From CAWGMT01 sp963823675 (GTDB lineage: Bacteria; Planctomycetota; Planctomycetia; Isosphaerales; Isosphaeraceae): a stretch of 64,000 nucleotides of DNA. Below are positions 48,301 through 58,786 of the stretch, one piece after another. The position numbers and the translations under genes were made by a program. The notes below the pieces were generated by a model. The model saw only the letters and a list, made by a program, of their open reading frames with translations. It ran no database searches and had not been told where the DNA came from. Positions within the stretch are counted from its first letter, which is position 1. Every line of letters starts with the position of its first letter. The stretch lies in assembly GCA_963823675.1 (NCBI GenBank), contig CAWGMT010000012.1, positions 1,116,001 through 1,180,000 on the forward strand, written 5' to 3'.

Positions 48301-51300
48301 CCTTGTTGACCGCTTGGGTGATTGGGGCCGAAGGCGTGCTGGGGCTGAAGTTGGTATCGCCGCCGGTGTAGGCGGCGGTGATCGAGTGGCTGGCCGTGCT
48401 GAGGGTGGCGATGCTCAAGCTGGCCACGTCCTGGCCGTTTACCACGCTCAGCGGCGCCGTGCCGATCGCCGTGCCGTTGTTGTAGAAAGTCACGGTGCCG
48501 GAGGGGCTGGCGACGGCTGTGCTGCCTGGGCCGACAACGCCGACGGTCGCGGTAAACATGACCGCCTGTCCGGACACCGACGGACTGAGCGAGCTGACCA
48601 CCGTGGCGCTGGTGCTCGCTTTGTTGACGACCTGGGTGATGGCCGCCGAGACGGGGCTCGCGTTGAAGTTGCCATCGCCGCTGGTGTAGGCCGCTGTGAT
48701 CGAGTGGCTGGCCGTGCTGAGCGTGCTGGTCGTGAAGGTCGCCTCGTCCTGGCCGTTGACCAGGCACAGCGCTCCGGTGCCGATCGAGAGGCCGTTGGCG
48801 TAGAACGTCACAGTGCCGGTGGGCGTCCCGCTGCCCGGCGCGTTGGCAGCCACAGTCGCTGTGAACGTCACCATCTGGCCGGAGACCGACGGATTGGCTG
48901 AAGAGGCCACGCTGGTCGTCGTGGTGCTGTCCTTGGAGACCGTCTGGGTCAGGACGCTCGAGGTGCTGGTGTTGTAATTTGCGTCGCCGCCGTAGACAGC
49001 CGTGATCCACTGATTGCTCCCCACGCTCAGTTGGAAGGCGGTGGTCTCATACTTGGCCACGCCCGTGGCATTGAGCGAGCTCGTGCCCAGGGCCGTTGTG
49101 CCATCGTAGAACGTGACCGTGCCCGTCGGCGAGATGGCTGTTCCGCTCAAGGGTGGGGTTGCAGCGACCGTTGCCGTGAAGGTCACGGGCTGGCCGTAAA
49201 CGGACGGGGTAACGGACGTGGCGGCCGTCGTGGTGGTCGGGTCGGGGCCCTCATAGGCCCCGATGTCCACGGTCCCAGCGACGATCCGCGGGTAGCCAAT
49301 TCCGCGCTGGTCGTAGGTCAAGGATTGGCCGGTCGTGGGATCGACGGCCAGGGCGACGCTGCCGGCGTCGATGGCGGGGCTGCCGGCTAGAAGAGCGATC
49401 GTCTGGGTGGGGCCGCCGTTATTGGCCAGGATGCCCAGACCGACATTGGTGACCCCGAGTAGGTTACCATTGCCGCTGAAGCTGCCAGTGGTGTCCACGC
49501 TGATCAGGTTGTAGGCGCTGGTGCTCGAAAACGGTGTGCCGCCGGTGTCCAGTTCGGGGGGTGCCAGCCCCCCGCCGACCGTGTTCCAGGCCACGATGGT
49601 GTTGTCCAGGGTAGGCGAGCCGCCAGCGTCGTAGATCCCCGGGCCGGAGCCGTTGTCCCCGTTGTAGGCAATGGTGCTGTTGATCACCGTGAGCCCGGGA
49701 GCCGAGTCGTAGATCCCGCCCCCGTCGCTGGCCGAGTTCTCAGCCAGCGTGGAGTCGATCAGGTCGAGCATTGGTCCGGACTGGCCGATGCCGCCTCCAA
49801 AGACTCCCCCGTAGTTTCCCGAGAGCGTGCAGGCGCTGACTGTCATGCTGCCCTGGTTCGAGATCCCGCCGCCGTCGTAGCTACTCGAATTGCCCATCAG
49901 CGTGCTGGTGCTGAGGGTCATGGCGGCCCCGTTGAACAAACCCGCACCGTCGTAGGCCGTGTTGCCCCTGAAGGTGCTGCCGCTGATGGTGAGCGAGCCC
50001 CCATTATTCATCAGCCCGCCGCCATAGGCGCCGTTGGCCGCATTGCCGGTGAAGGCGCTATTGGTGATGGTCCCGTACCCTTGGTTGAAGAAGGCCCCGC
50101 CATCGCCGTTGCAGCAGTTGGTCCTGGTCGTCTGATCGTCGGTGAAGCTGGTCCCCGTCACCGTGAACGTACCTGCGTTGCTGATCCCGCCGCCGTCGCC
50201 GTCGGCCACATCGCCGGTGACGCTGCTGCCGGAGAGCACCAGCGTTCCATAGTTCGCGATGCCGCCACCGTTGCCACCGGCCGAGTCGGCCGCGAACGTG
50301 CTGCCGGTGACCGTGGCCGTGCCCACGTTGGACAGCCCGCCGCCGTTGCCGCTGGCCGTGTTTCCTGAGACGGTGCAATTCACCAGACTGAGCTTGCCGG
50401 CGTTGGCGATCCCGCCGCCGTCGCTGCTGGACGTGTTGCCCGAGATCGTGCTTTGGCTGACGGTGAGGGTGGAGAACTCGAGGGCGAGAATCCCCCCGCC
50501 GTAATAAGATGTGGACCCTGCCGAGATCGTCAGCCCCGAGAGCGTGGCGACTTCGCCGCTGTCGGCCTGAAAGACCCCCACCGCATTGTTGCCGCTGATT
50601 GTCACCAGGCTGGCCCCAGGACCATTGATCAAGAGGGGCCCCGAGGGCTCAGCCAGTTGCAGCGTGTTCGAGAGCGTAATCGTCTGGGGCGTGGCGAAGA
50701 CGGTGGGGTCGAACTGGACGATGCTGCCGGCCGGGTTGACGTTGGCGTCGGCCTGGCCGATGACGTAGGCCAGGTCGCCCGAGTTGCCCGACCCGGTGCC
50801 ATTGGCGCTGGTGAGATTGACCGTGTACACCGTGGGCGAACCGATCGCCGTCGGGCCCTGGAAGGCCCCGATGTCCACGGTCCCGTTGACGACCCGCGGG
50901 TAGCCATTGCCCCGCTGGTCGGTGGTGAGGGGGTTGCCGTTCTGGTCCACCGCCAAAGCGACGCTGCCGGCGTCGATGGCGGGGCTGCCGGCTAGAAGAG
51001 CGATCGTCTGGGTGGGGCCGCCGTTATTGGCCAGGATGCCCAGGCCGGGATTGGTCACGCCGACCAGGTTGCAGTTGCCGCTGAAGCTGCCGGTGGTGTC
51101 CACACCGATCAGGTTATAGGCGCTGGCGCTCGTAAACGGTGTGCCGCCGGTGTCCAGTTCGGGGGGTGCCAGCCCCCCGCCGACCGTGTTCCAGGCCACG
51201 ATGGTGTTGTCCAGGGTAGGCGAGCCGCCAGCGTCGTAGATCCCCGGGCCGGAGCCGTTGTCCCCGTTGTAGGCAATGGTGCTGTTGATCACCGTGAGCC

Positions 51301-54300
51301 CGGGAGCCGAGTCGTAGATCCCGCCCCCGTCGCTGGCCGAGTTCTCAGCCAGCGTGGAGTCGATCAGGTCGAGCATTGGTCCGGACTGGCCGATGCCGCC
51401 TCCAAAGACTCCCCCGTAGTTTCCCGAGAGCGTGCAGGCGCTGACTGTCATGCTGCCCTGGTTCGAGATCCCGCCGCCGTCGTAGCTACTCGAATTGCCC
51501 ATCAGCGTGCTGGTGCTGAGGGTCATGGCGGCCCCGTTGAACAAACCCGCACCGTCGTAGGCCGTGTTGCCCCTGAAGGTGCTGCCGCTGATGGTGAGCG
51601 AGCCCCCATTATTCATCAGCCCGCCGCCATAGGCGCCGTTGGCCGCATTGCCGGTGAAGGCGCTATTGGTGATGGTCCCGTACCCTTGGTTGAAGAAGGC
51701 CCCGCCATCGCCGTTGCAGCAGTTGGTCCTGGTCGTCTGATCGTCGGTGAAGCTGGTCCCCGTCACCGTGAACGTACCTGCGTTGCTGATCCCGCCGCCG
51801 TCGCCGTCGGCCACATCGCCGGTGACGCTGCTGCCGGAGAGCACCAGCGTTCCATAGTTCGCGATGCCGCCACCGTTGCCACCGGCCGAGTCGGCCGCGA
51901 ACGTGCTGCCGGTGACCGTGGCCGTGCCCACGTTGGACAGCCCGCCGCCGTTGCCGCTGGCCGTGTTTCCTGAGACGGTGCAATTCACCAGACTGAGCTT
52001 GCCGGCGTTGGCGATCCCGCCGCCGTCGCTGCTGGACGTGTTGCCCGAGATCGTGCAACCGCTCAGGCTCAGCGTCCCCTGCTGGTTGAACAGAGCGCCG
52101 CCGTAGCTGGCCGAATTGTAGCTGAAGACGTCGTTGGTCAGGGTCGCCGCTCCGTCGTTGAAGATCGCGCCGCCGTCGCCGCTATAGGCACCGTTGCCCG
52201 AGAAGGTGCTGCCGCTGATGTCGAGGACACCGTTGTTGTAGATGGCGCCCCCAGGGCCGCCCTGTCTGGTGCCGTTGTCCTGGAAGAAGGAGTTGATCAC
52301 GGTTGTCTGATAGCCGTTGTAGAGCGCGGCCCCGACGTACGCGACGTTGTCGGCCAGGGTGCTATTACTCAGGGTCAGCGTAGCAAGATCCTGGGTAGCG
52401 ATGGCGGAGCCGAAGTCGGCACCGGTGATGGTCATGCCGGAGAGGGCGGCCACCTCGCTGGTGTCGACCTGGAAGACGCCGCCTGTGTTGTTGGCATTGA
52501 TGGTGAGGGCATCGGCGCCGGGACCGCTCAAGGTGATCGGCCCCGAGGGCTCGCTCAATTCCAGCGCGCCGGTGAGGGTGATGGTCTGGGGAGTGCTGGA
52601 GTTAAAGACCGCGGGATCGAACTGGATGATGCTGCCGGCCAGGTTGGGGTTGGTATTGGCCTGTGCGATGGCGTAGGGCAGGGAGCCGGTGTCACTGACG
52701 GTGTCGCTATTGTCGGTGACGGTGTAGACCGTGGGGCTGCCGATGGTCGTGGGCCGCTCGAAGGCGCCGATATCCACGGTCCCACCCTCGATCCGCGGGA
52801 AGCCGACGCCGCGCTGGTCGTAAGCCAAAGGCTGGCCGGTGGTGGGATCGACGGCCAGGGCATTGCTCCCCGCGTCGATGGCCGGGCTGCCGGCCAAGAG
52901 CGCGATGGTCTGGGTGGGCCCGCCGTTATTGGCCAAGAGACCGATGCCGGCGTTACCGACGCCCAGAAGATTGTCGTTGCTGCTCAAGGTGCCGCTGGCG
53001 TCGTAGCCCACCAGGTTGTTTGAGCCGGTGAAGCCGCCAGCGTCGTCCGACGCCAGATCATCGCCGTCGCCGTTGAGGTTGTTCTCGGCCACGACTGTGT
53101 TGTCGAGAGTGACAGGGGCGCCGCCGAGGGCGAAGATCCCGCCGCCGCCGTCAGGGCTGCTGGTGTTGTAGGCGATCGTGCTGTTGACCGCAGTCAGGCT
53201 GCCGTCAGTGTAGAAAACCCCGCCACCCGATAGGCTCGCCTGGTTATCGGCGATGGTGCTGTTGACGATGGTCATCGTGCCGTAGGTCCAGATGCCGCCG
53301 CCGGAATTCGGGGTCGAGTTCCCCGAGAGGGTGGAGTCTTCGATGACCGCGCCGCCAGCGTTGACCAGGCCACCGGCGCCGAGGGCTGAGTTGTCCGCGA
53401 GGGTGGCGTCGGTCAGGGCGAGGGTCCCCTGGTTCCAGATGCCGCCGCCGCTGCCGTCTGGGGCCGTGTTGCCGGCGATGGTGCTGGTGGCGATCGTCAG
53501 GGTACCCTGGCTCCAGATCCCGCCGCCCCAGCCGCCGGTGGCCGTATTGTCCGAGAGTGTGCTGCCGCTGAGGCTCAGGGAGGAACCGCCCCCGTAGTTG
53601 AACAGGGCGCCCCCCTGATAGGCCGTATTATTGCTGAAGGCATCGTTGCTCAGGGTGGCCGGTGCGTAGTAGTCGAAGATCGCGCCGCCGGAACCGTTAC
53701 CATTGGCGCTGTTGCCCGTGAAGGTGCTGCCGCTGACGCTCAAGATGCCGTCGTTGTAGATGGCGCCGCCCTGGGCGCCGGCGGTGTTGTTCAGGAAGAC
53801 CGAGTTGATCACGGTGGCCAGGTAGTTGTTCTCGAGGGCAGCGCCGTAAGTGGCCGAGTTGCCGGAAAGGGTGCTGTTGCTCAGTGTCAGGGTGGCATAA
53901 TCCTGGGTCAGGATGCCGCCGCCGTCGCTGGCCAAGCCGCCGCTGATGGTCAACCCCGAAAGGCCGGCCACTTCGCTGGTGATGACCTGGAAGACACTCC
54001 CCGAGCTGTTGCCGTTGATCGTGACGGCGTCCGAGCCGGGACCGGCGATGGTGATGGGCCCCGAGGGCTCGCTCAGTTCCAGCGTTCCCGTGAGCGTGAT
54101 GGTCTGGGGGTTGCTGGAGTTAAAGACGCTGGGGTCGAACTGGATGATGGTGCCGGCCAGGTTGACGTTGGCGTCGGCCTGGGCAACAGCGTAGGGGAGC
54201 GAGCCGGTGTCGCTCGTGCTATTGCTGGTGTCGGTGACGGTGTAAACCGTGGGACTGCCGATGGTGGTGGGCCGCTCAAAGGCGCCGACGTCCACCGACG

Positions 54301-55909
54301 CGCCCTCGATCCGCGGGAAGCCGGCGCCGCGCTGGTCGGTGGTCAAGGGATCGCCCGTGGTGGGATCGACGGCCAGGGCATTGCTGCCGGCGTCGATGGC
54401 CGGGCTGCCGGCCAAGAGTGCGATGGTCTGGGTGGGCCCGCCGTTATTAGCCAGGAGGCCGATCCCGGGATCAGCCACACCCAGCAGATTGTCATTGCCA
54501 TTCAGGGTGCCGGTGGCGTCGTAGACCACCAGGTTGTTGGAGCCGGTGAAGCCGCCGCCGCCTTGCCAGTTCAGATCATCGCCGTTACCGTTCAAGTCGT
54601 TCTCGGCCACAATGGTGTTGTCCAGGGTGGCGGTGTTCCCGCTTTCGCTCCAGATCCCACCGCCGCCGCGGCCGGAGCCGGTGATGTTGTAGGCGATGGT
54701 GCTGTCGACCACCGTCAGGCTTCCGGCAGAGTAGAAAATCGCGCCACCGACGCCGCCCGCTTGGTTGTCGGCGATGGTGCTGTTGACGATGGTCATCGTG
54801 CCGTAGGTCCAGATGGCGCCGCCAGAATTGGGGGTCGAGTTCCCCGAGAGGGTGGAGTCTTCGATGACCGCGCCGCCAGCGTTGACCAGGCCACCGGCGC
54901 CGAGGGCTGAGTTGTCCGCGAGGGTGGCGTCGGTCAGGGCGAGGGTCCCCTGGTTCCAGATGCCGCCGCCGCTGCCGTCTGGGGCCGTGTTGCCGGCGAT
55001 GGTGCTGGTGGCGATCGTCAGGGTACCCTGGCTCCAGATCCCGCCGCCCCAGCCGCCGGTGGCCGTATTGTCCGAGAGTGTGCTGCCGCTGAGGCTCAGG
55101 GAGGAACCGCCCCCGTAGTTGAACAGGGCGCCCCCCTGATAGGCCGTATTATTGCTGAAGGCATCGTTGCTCAGGGTGGCCGGTGCGTAGTAGTCGAAGA
55201 TCGCGCCGCCGGAACCGTTACCATTGGCGCTGTTGCCCGTGAAGGTGCTGCCGCTGACGCTCAAGATGCCGTCGTTGTAGATGGCGCCGCCCTGGGCGCC
55301 GGCGGTGTTGTTCAGGAAGACCGAGTTGATCACGGTGGCCAGGTAGTTGTTCTCGAGGGCAGCGCCGTAAGTGGCCGAGTTGCCGGAAAGGGTGCTGTTG
55401 CTCAATGTCAGGGTGGCATAATCCTGGGTCAGGATGCCGCCGCCGTCGCTGGCCGAGCCGCCGCTGATGGTCAAACCACTCAAGGTTGCAGCCACCCCGT
55501 CGTCGACCTGGAAAACACCGACCGCATTGTTGCCGCTGATTGTCACTACGCCAGCCAGGCCGGTTGCATCGATCACCTCAGGACCGGCTGATTCGCTGAG
55601 CTCCAGCGTGCTCGAAAGGGTGATCGTTTGCGCCGTCGCAAAGACCGAGGGGTCGAAGTTGATGACGCTGCCGCAAGGATTGGAATTGGCGTTGGCCTGT
55701 TCGACGGCCCAGAGCAGGTCGCCCGAAGGGTCGCCCGTGGCGGCATCGGTGCCCGAGCTGGCGCCGGTATCGCTGGTCAGGTTGACCGTGTAGTACGTGG
55801 GGTTGCCAGAGAGGAGCGTTCGAGCCTCAAGCCAGCCGACCACGGGCCGGAAACTACGACGATGCACGGGGGACGAAGTGCGGAGGCTGCGGCGGATCTT
55901 GCGGCGCAT
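45352..55909 (-). CDS. Giant surface protein: LEPR-XLL, four beta-helix modules, Ig-like repeats, sedolisin (S53) protease
   Basis: About 3,520 residues. The ATG at 55909 has AGGAG eight bases upstream. The N-terminus is basic and carries LEARTLLS (LEPR-XLL type). Four right-handed beta-helix modules (about 55830-49245) repeat SGNTA/GGGI patterns, each ending in a choice-of-anchor-Q-like block (AGSPAIDAGSNALAVDP ... VDIGAFE). Five Ig-like repeats follow (SVYGQPVTFTATV type; 49245-47650), then a Ser/Gly beta region (LSLSGNAGIQLSGG; to about 46920). The sedolisin domain has catalytic EESLD (Glu, Asp), SMSWGFPEG and GGTSLSAPAWAG (Ser). A shift near 45875 joins NNGYTR to AAGYNLVTGLGTPVANLMVP and about 160 more residues ending at 45352. 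Likely secreted or cell-surface. Confidence 0.88.
49353..50448. repeat. Intragenic direct repeat 1, copy A (about 1.1 kb)
   Basis: Nearly identical to 50958-52053 at an offset of 1,605 bases (535 codons). A few substitutions occur only near the 49430-49530 end. It encodes matching beta-helix segments of modules 3 and 4. The copies diverge abruptly at 50449/52054. Confidence 0.9.
50958..52053. repeat. Intragenic direct repeat 1, copy B (about 1.1 kb)
   Basis: Partner of 49353-50448 inside the giant gene. Confidence 0.9.
53292..53935. repeat. Intragenic direct repeat 2, copy A (about 0.65 kb)
   Basis: Nearly identical to 54813-55456 at an offset of 1,521 bases (507 codons). Weaker similarity extends further toward lower coordinates, across the rest of beta-helix modules 1 and 2. 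Confidence 0.9.
54813..55456. repeat. Intragenic direct repeat 2, copy B (about 0.65 kb)
   Basis: Partner of 53292-53935 inside the giant gene. Confidence 0.9.
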
Positions 55910-56186
55910 CGGGGCTACTCCTGGGCTGAAGGAACGAATCAGATTAGGAAAAAAGACGAGGCGATCGTCAAACCGGGCGCGCACAACCAGCGCCCGGGCC
56001 TATCGAGGTCGCTTGCTTAAGAAGGCCGTGGATCACGCGGACAAAATCCGCGGATTAAACTCGAAGCACGAAATCCGAAATTTCGAAAGCGCCTGGCCAT
56101 CGTGGCCCTGCGGTTTGCGCTCTATGTGGTCCGGTTCTTCCTTCTCCGCTACGCTGGCGAGCGATTTCCAAGCGGAGTCGATGATT

Positions 56187-56651
56187 ATGGCGCAGCCCAG
56201 CGGTCCCGATCACGACCAGCGCCTCAAGGTGCTGCTCAAGTACGTTGAGGGCTTGAAGCGCATCGCCCAATCGGAGGAAAATGACTTTCGGCGGTTCCTT
56301 CTGGCCGAATGCCTGGAAGCGTACGCCGAGCTGGATGAAGCGCAGAAGGAGCGAGTGCAGGCGTTGGTGCACACGGAGCCCTACCAGGAGGTCGAAAGCC
56401 TCATGAAGACCACTTACGAACGCGGCATCGAAACCGGTATTGAACGCGGCATTGAACGCGGCATTGCACAGGGCATTGAACGCGGCATCGAGCAGGGCGA
56501 GCGGCGGTTGACCGTGCGGCTCCTGGAAGCGAAGTTCGGCCCCTTGTCCGCCGAAGTCCGGGAACAGCTTGAGGCGCTCTCGCCGGAGGCGTTGGCCCAG
56601 CTTCAGCTCGATCTTCTCCAGGCGCAATCGCTCAAGGAGCTCCGCATTTGA
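56187..56651 (+). CDS. Rpn-like/DUF4351-type protein lacking its nuclease core
   Basis: 154 residues (ATG 56187, GGAG nine bases upstream; ATG 56181 possible). The start MAQPSGPDHDQRLKVLL is the normal N-terminus of planctomycete Rpn-like proteins. It then goes directly into their C-terminal part: RRFLLAECLEAYAELDEAQK, a degenerate GIERGIERGIAQGIERG repeat, RLLEAKFGPLSAEVREQLEA and LSPEALAQLQLDLLQAQSLK. The roughly 200-residue PD-(D/E)XK domain expected between is missing, suggesting an in-frame deletion. It may be non-functional or retain a regulatory role. It lies just upstream of the repeat/IS region. Confidence 0.65.
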   Translation: MAQPSGPDHDQRLKVLLKYVEGLKRIAQSEENDFRRFLLAECLEAYAELDEAQKERVQALVHTEPYQEVESLMKTTYERGIETGIERGIERGIAQGIERGIEQGERRLTVRLLEAKFGPLSAEVREQLEALSPEALAQLQLDLLQAQSLKELRI

Positions 56652-56833
56652 GCCCCTGAACGGCGGCGTCAGAGCGCAGCCTGGGGCGTGAGCCCCAGGA
56701 ACAGGCAACCACGACATCTCCCCTTCCAGAAAGCCCCGGAGCGGCGACAGCAGCCCAGGGAGGCCTCTGGGGACTTCCGTCGCCCCGCTGGGGCTCGAGG
56801 AGCGGTGGTATGGGCGTTCGACCGAAATCCTGG

Positions 56834-56936
56834 TGCTCACGCCCCAGGCTACGTTTTGACGCCCCTCCGGGGCTTTTCGGAGCGCCTCCAAAGGAACGGT
56901 GCTCGGGGCGCCGGCCGACTTCCTGGGGCTCACGCC
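56834..56936. repeat. 93-bp tandem repeat, left of the IS insertion
   Basis: One full 93-base unit (starting GGTGCTCACGCCCCAGGC) plus the first ten bases of the next unit, which are the target duplication GGCTCACGCC. Upstream, 56670-56830 contains more diverged relatives of the same motif (GCCTGGGGCGTGAGCCCCAG in reverse). Confidence 0.85.
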
Positions 56937-58497
56937 CTTGTCCTTACCATCATCTTCTGGTGGTCAAAAGGGCCTGCCCCGGCTTTTTCCCGGCTTTTCT
57001 CGTCTCGCACCTGGTAATATCGAGCCAAGCGACCCTTTGCAGTAGGGGGGGGGATCGCGTCTGAACCGCAGGAGCACCGGATGGACACCTTTGTTTCGGA
57101 TGCCCAGACTTGGGCCATGACCCAATTCGCCACCGCAAATCTTCATGACGAACGCCGTACCAAACGACTTGTTCTCTTGGCAACGCAGATCGCCGCAGAT
57201 CCGTCCGGGAGTTTTCCTCAGCAAACCGAATCCTGGAATGACCTGAGGGCCGCATACAATCTCTTTGATTGTGAGGATGTCACCTTTCAAGCGATCGCCA
57301 GTCATCATTGGGAGCTTACCAAGAAGACAGCAGGGGAGCGTCTCCTGATCATCGCAGACACGACCGAAATCGATTACGGGCCGTGCCGACAGGTAACGGG
57401 CCTTTCGCCGGTTGGCTCGGGTATCGGACAAGGCTTTCACCTTCACTCGGGTTTGATGGTTTCGGCCGAAGACGACCGGGTTTACGGCTTGGCCGGACAA
57501 CTGATCTATCATCGTCAGCCCGTTCACAAGGGGGAGACGCGGACCGAACGGTTGCGACGTGACGATCGCGAGTCACAGATCTGGGCTATTCTGGTCATCC
57601 AAATGGGATCCCCGCCGCTGGGAACTTCGTGGATTCACGTCGTTGATCGTGGCGCCGACGACTTCGAGTTTTTCTATCACTGCCAGCAGACGGAAACCGA
57701 ATGGGTGGCGCGAGCTAAGAGCCTGCTCCGGATCATTATTACGCCGGCGAGCCGGAAAACGCCGCTGAAATGCCACTTAGGAACCTTGCCGCGGGCTGGA
57801 TGTTACACGCTCAATCTGCGGGCTCGCCCCAAAGCACCCGCCCGGACGGCGAAGCTGGTGATTGCCTTCGGGGCTTTACGCATGCCGACGCCGAAACTCC
57901 AAAGCGCATTCGTGAAGCAGGTCAACCCCGCGACGATCCCCATGTGGGTGATCTGGGTGCGCGAGGTAGATGCTCCAGACGGAGTGAAGGCGATCGAGTG
58001 GGTGCTTTACACGTCTTTGCCGGTGGAGAATTTAGGGGATGCTATGGTGATCGTCGGATACTACGAGAAGCGGTGGCTAATTGAGGAGTGGCACAAGGTC
58101 CTGAAGACAGGCTTTGAGGTGGAACGTCGCCAACTCAAGACCTGCGATCGTCTCGAGGCCATGATGGGACTGATGTCGGTGGAAGCAGTGCGGTTGTTTC
58201 AGTTGAAGGGAACGGCACGGACATTTCCCGAGCAGCCTGCGACCGACGTAGTGCCACCCAAATATGTGATGATGCTGAAGGTGGTGCGCAAACTTAAGCC
58301 CACGACAGCATTGACTGCGGGAGAATTCTTTCGGGAATTGGCCAAGCTGGGAGGGTTCCTGGGCCGCCGTCACGATGGCGAGCCAGGTTGGATGACGATC
58401 TGGCGTGGTTGGGACAAACTGCAGACCATGATCCGGGGCGCTGATGCCATCATCGGCATATCTGATTTAGCATGATGGAAATGATGGTAAGGACAAG
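56937..58497 (+). mobile_element. Complete IS4-family insertion sequence, 1,561 bp
   Basis: Terminal inverted repeats CTTGTCCTTACCATCAT are perfect over 17 bases at both ends (56937-56953 and, reversed, 58481-58497). The element is flanked by the direct repeat GGCTCACGCC (56927-56936 and 58498-58507; up to 12 bases if ambiguous edge bases are counted). Deleting the element and one repeat copy exactly restores a unit of the 93-bp tandem array. It carries one intact transposase gene. Perfect ends and target duplication indicate a recent insertion. Confidence 0.95.
57081..58475 (+). CDS. IS4-family transposase (Tn5/IS50-like)
   Basis: 464 residues. The ATG at 57081 has AGGAG six bases upstream. 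DDE catalytic residues are visible: IIADTTEIDYG (first Asp), IHVVDRGADDFEFFYHC (second Asp) and the YREK-type motif YYEKRWLIEEWHKVLKTG (Glu). The N-terminal DNA-binding part has NLHDERRTKRLVLLATQIAA and ESWNDLRAAYNLFD, as in Tn5-type enzymes. Full length and uninterrupted, so potentially active. Confidence 0.95.
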   Translation: MDTFVSDAQTWAMTQFATANLHDERRTKRLVLLATQIAADPSGSFPQQTESWNDLRAAYNLFDCEDVTFQAIASHHWELTKKTAGERLLIIADTTEIDYGPCRQVTGLSPVGSGIGQGFHLHSGLMVSAEDDRVYGLAGQLIYHRQPVHKGETRTERLRRDDRESQIWAILVIQMGSPPLGTSWIHVVDRGADDFEFFYHCQQTETEWVARAKSLLRIIITPASRKTPLKCHLGTLPRAGCYTLNLRARPKAPARTAKLVIAFGALRMPTPKLQSAFVKQVNPATIPMWVIWVREVDAPDGVKAIEWVLYTSLPVENLGDAMVIVGYYEKRWLIEEWHKVLKTGFEVERRQLKTCDRLEAMMGLMSVEAVRLFQLKGTARTFPEQPATDVVPPKYVMMLKVVRKLKPTTALTAGEFFRELAKLGGFLGRRHDGEPGWMTIWRGWDKLQTMIRGADAIIGISDLA

Positions 58498-58776
58498 GGC
58501 TCACGCCCCAGGCTACGTTTTGACGCCCCTCCGGGGCTTTTCGGAGCGCCTCCAAAGGAACGGTGCTCGGGGCGCCGGCCGACTTCCTGGGGCTCACGCC
58601 CCAGGCTACGTTTTGACGCCCCTCCGGGGCTTTTCGGAGCGCCTCCAAAGGAACGGTGCTCGGGGCGCCGGCCGACTTCCTGGGGCTCACGCCCCAGGCT
58701 ACCTGCTGCCGCCCCTCCACGGCTTTCCGGATCGCCTCCAGGTGAACCATAACGTCGCGGAGACGCAACGACGACT
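58498..58776. repeat. 93-bp tandem repeat, right of the IS insertion (three units)
   Basis: Units start at 58498, 58591 and 58684 (GGCTCACGCCCCAGGCTACG); the third is diverged. The unit length is a multiple of three, so one reverse frame stays open and reads PRKSAGAPSTVPLEALRKAP EGRQNVAWGVS per unit. I regard this as a property of the repeat rather than a gene. Confidence 0.9.
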
Positions 58777-58786
58777 TTCTCCGAAC

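Noticed and set aside
48068..48901. Plus-strand frame opposite the Ig-like repeats
   Set aside because: Periodic only because the coding strand is repetitive; no start signal or family.
58370..58768. Minus-strand 132-codon frame of PRKSAGAPSTVPLEALRK repeats
   Set aside because: The frame is open only because the 93-bp repeat length is a multiple of three.
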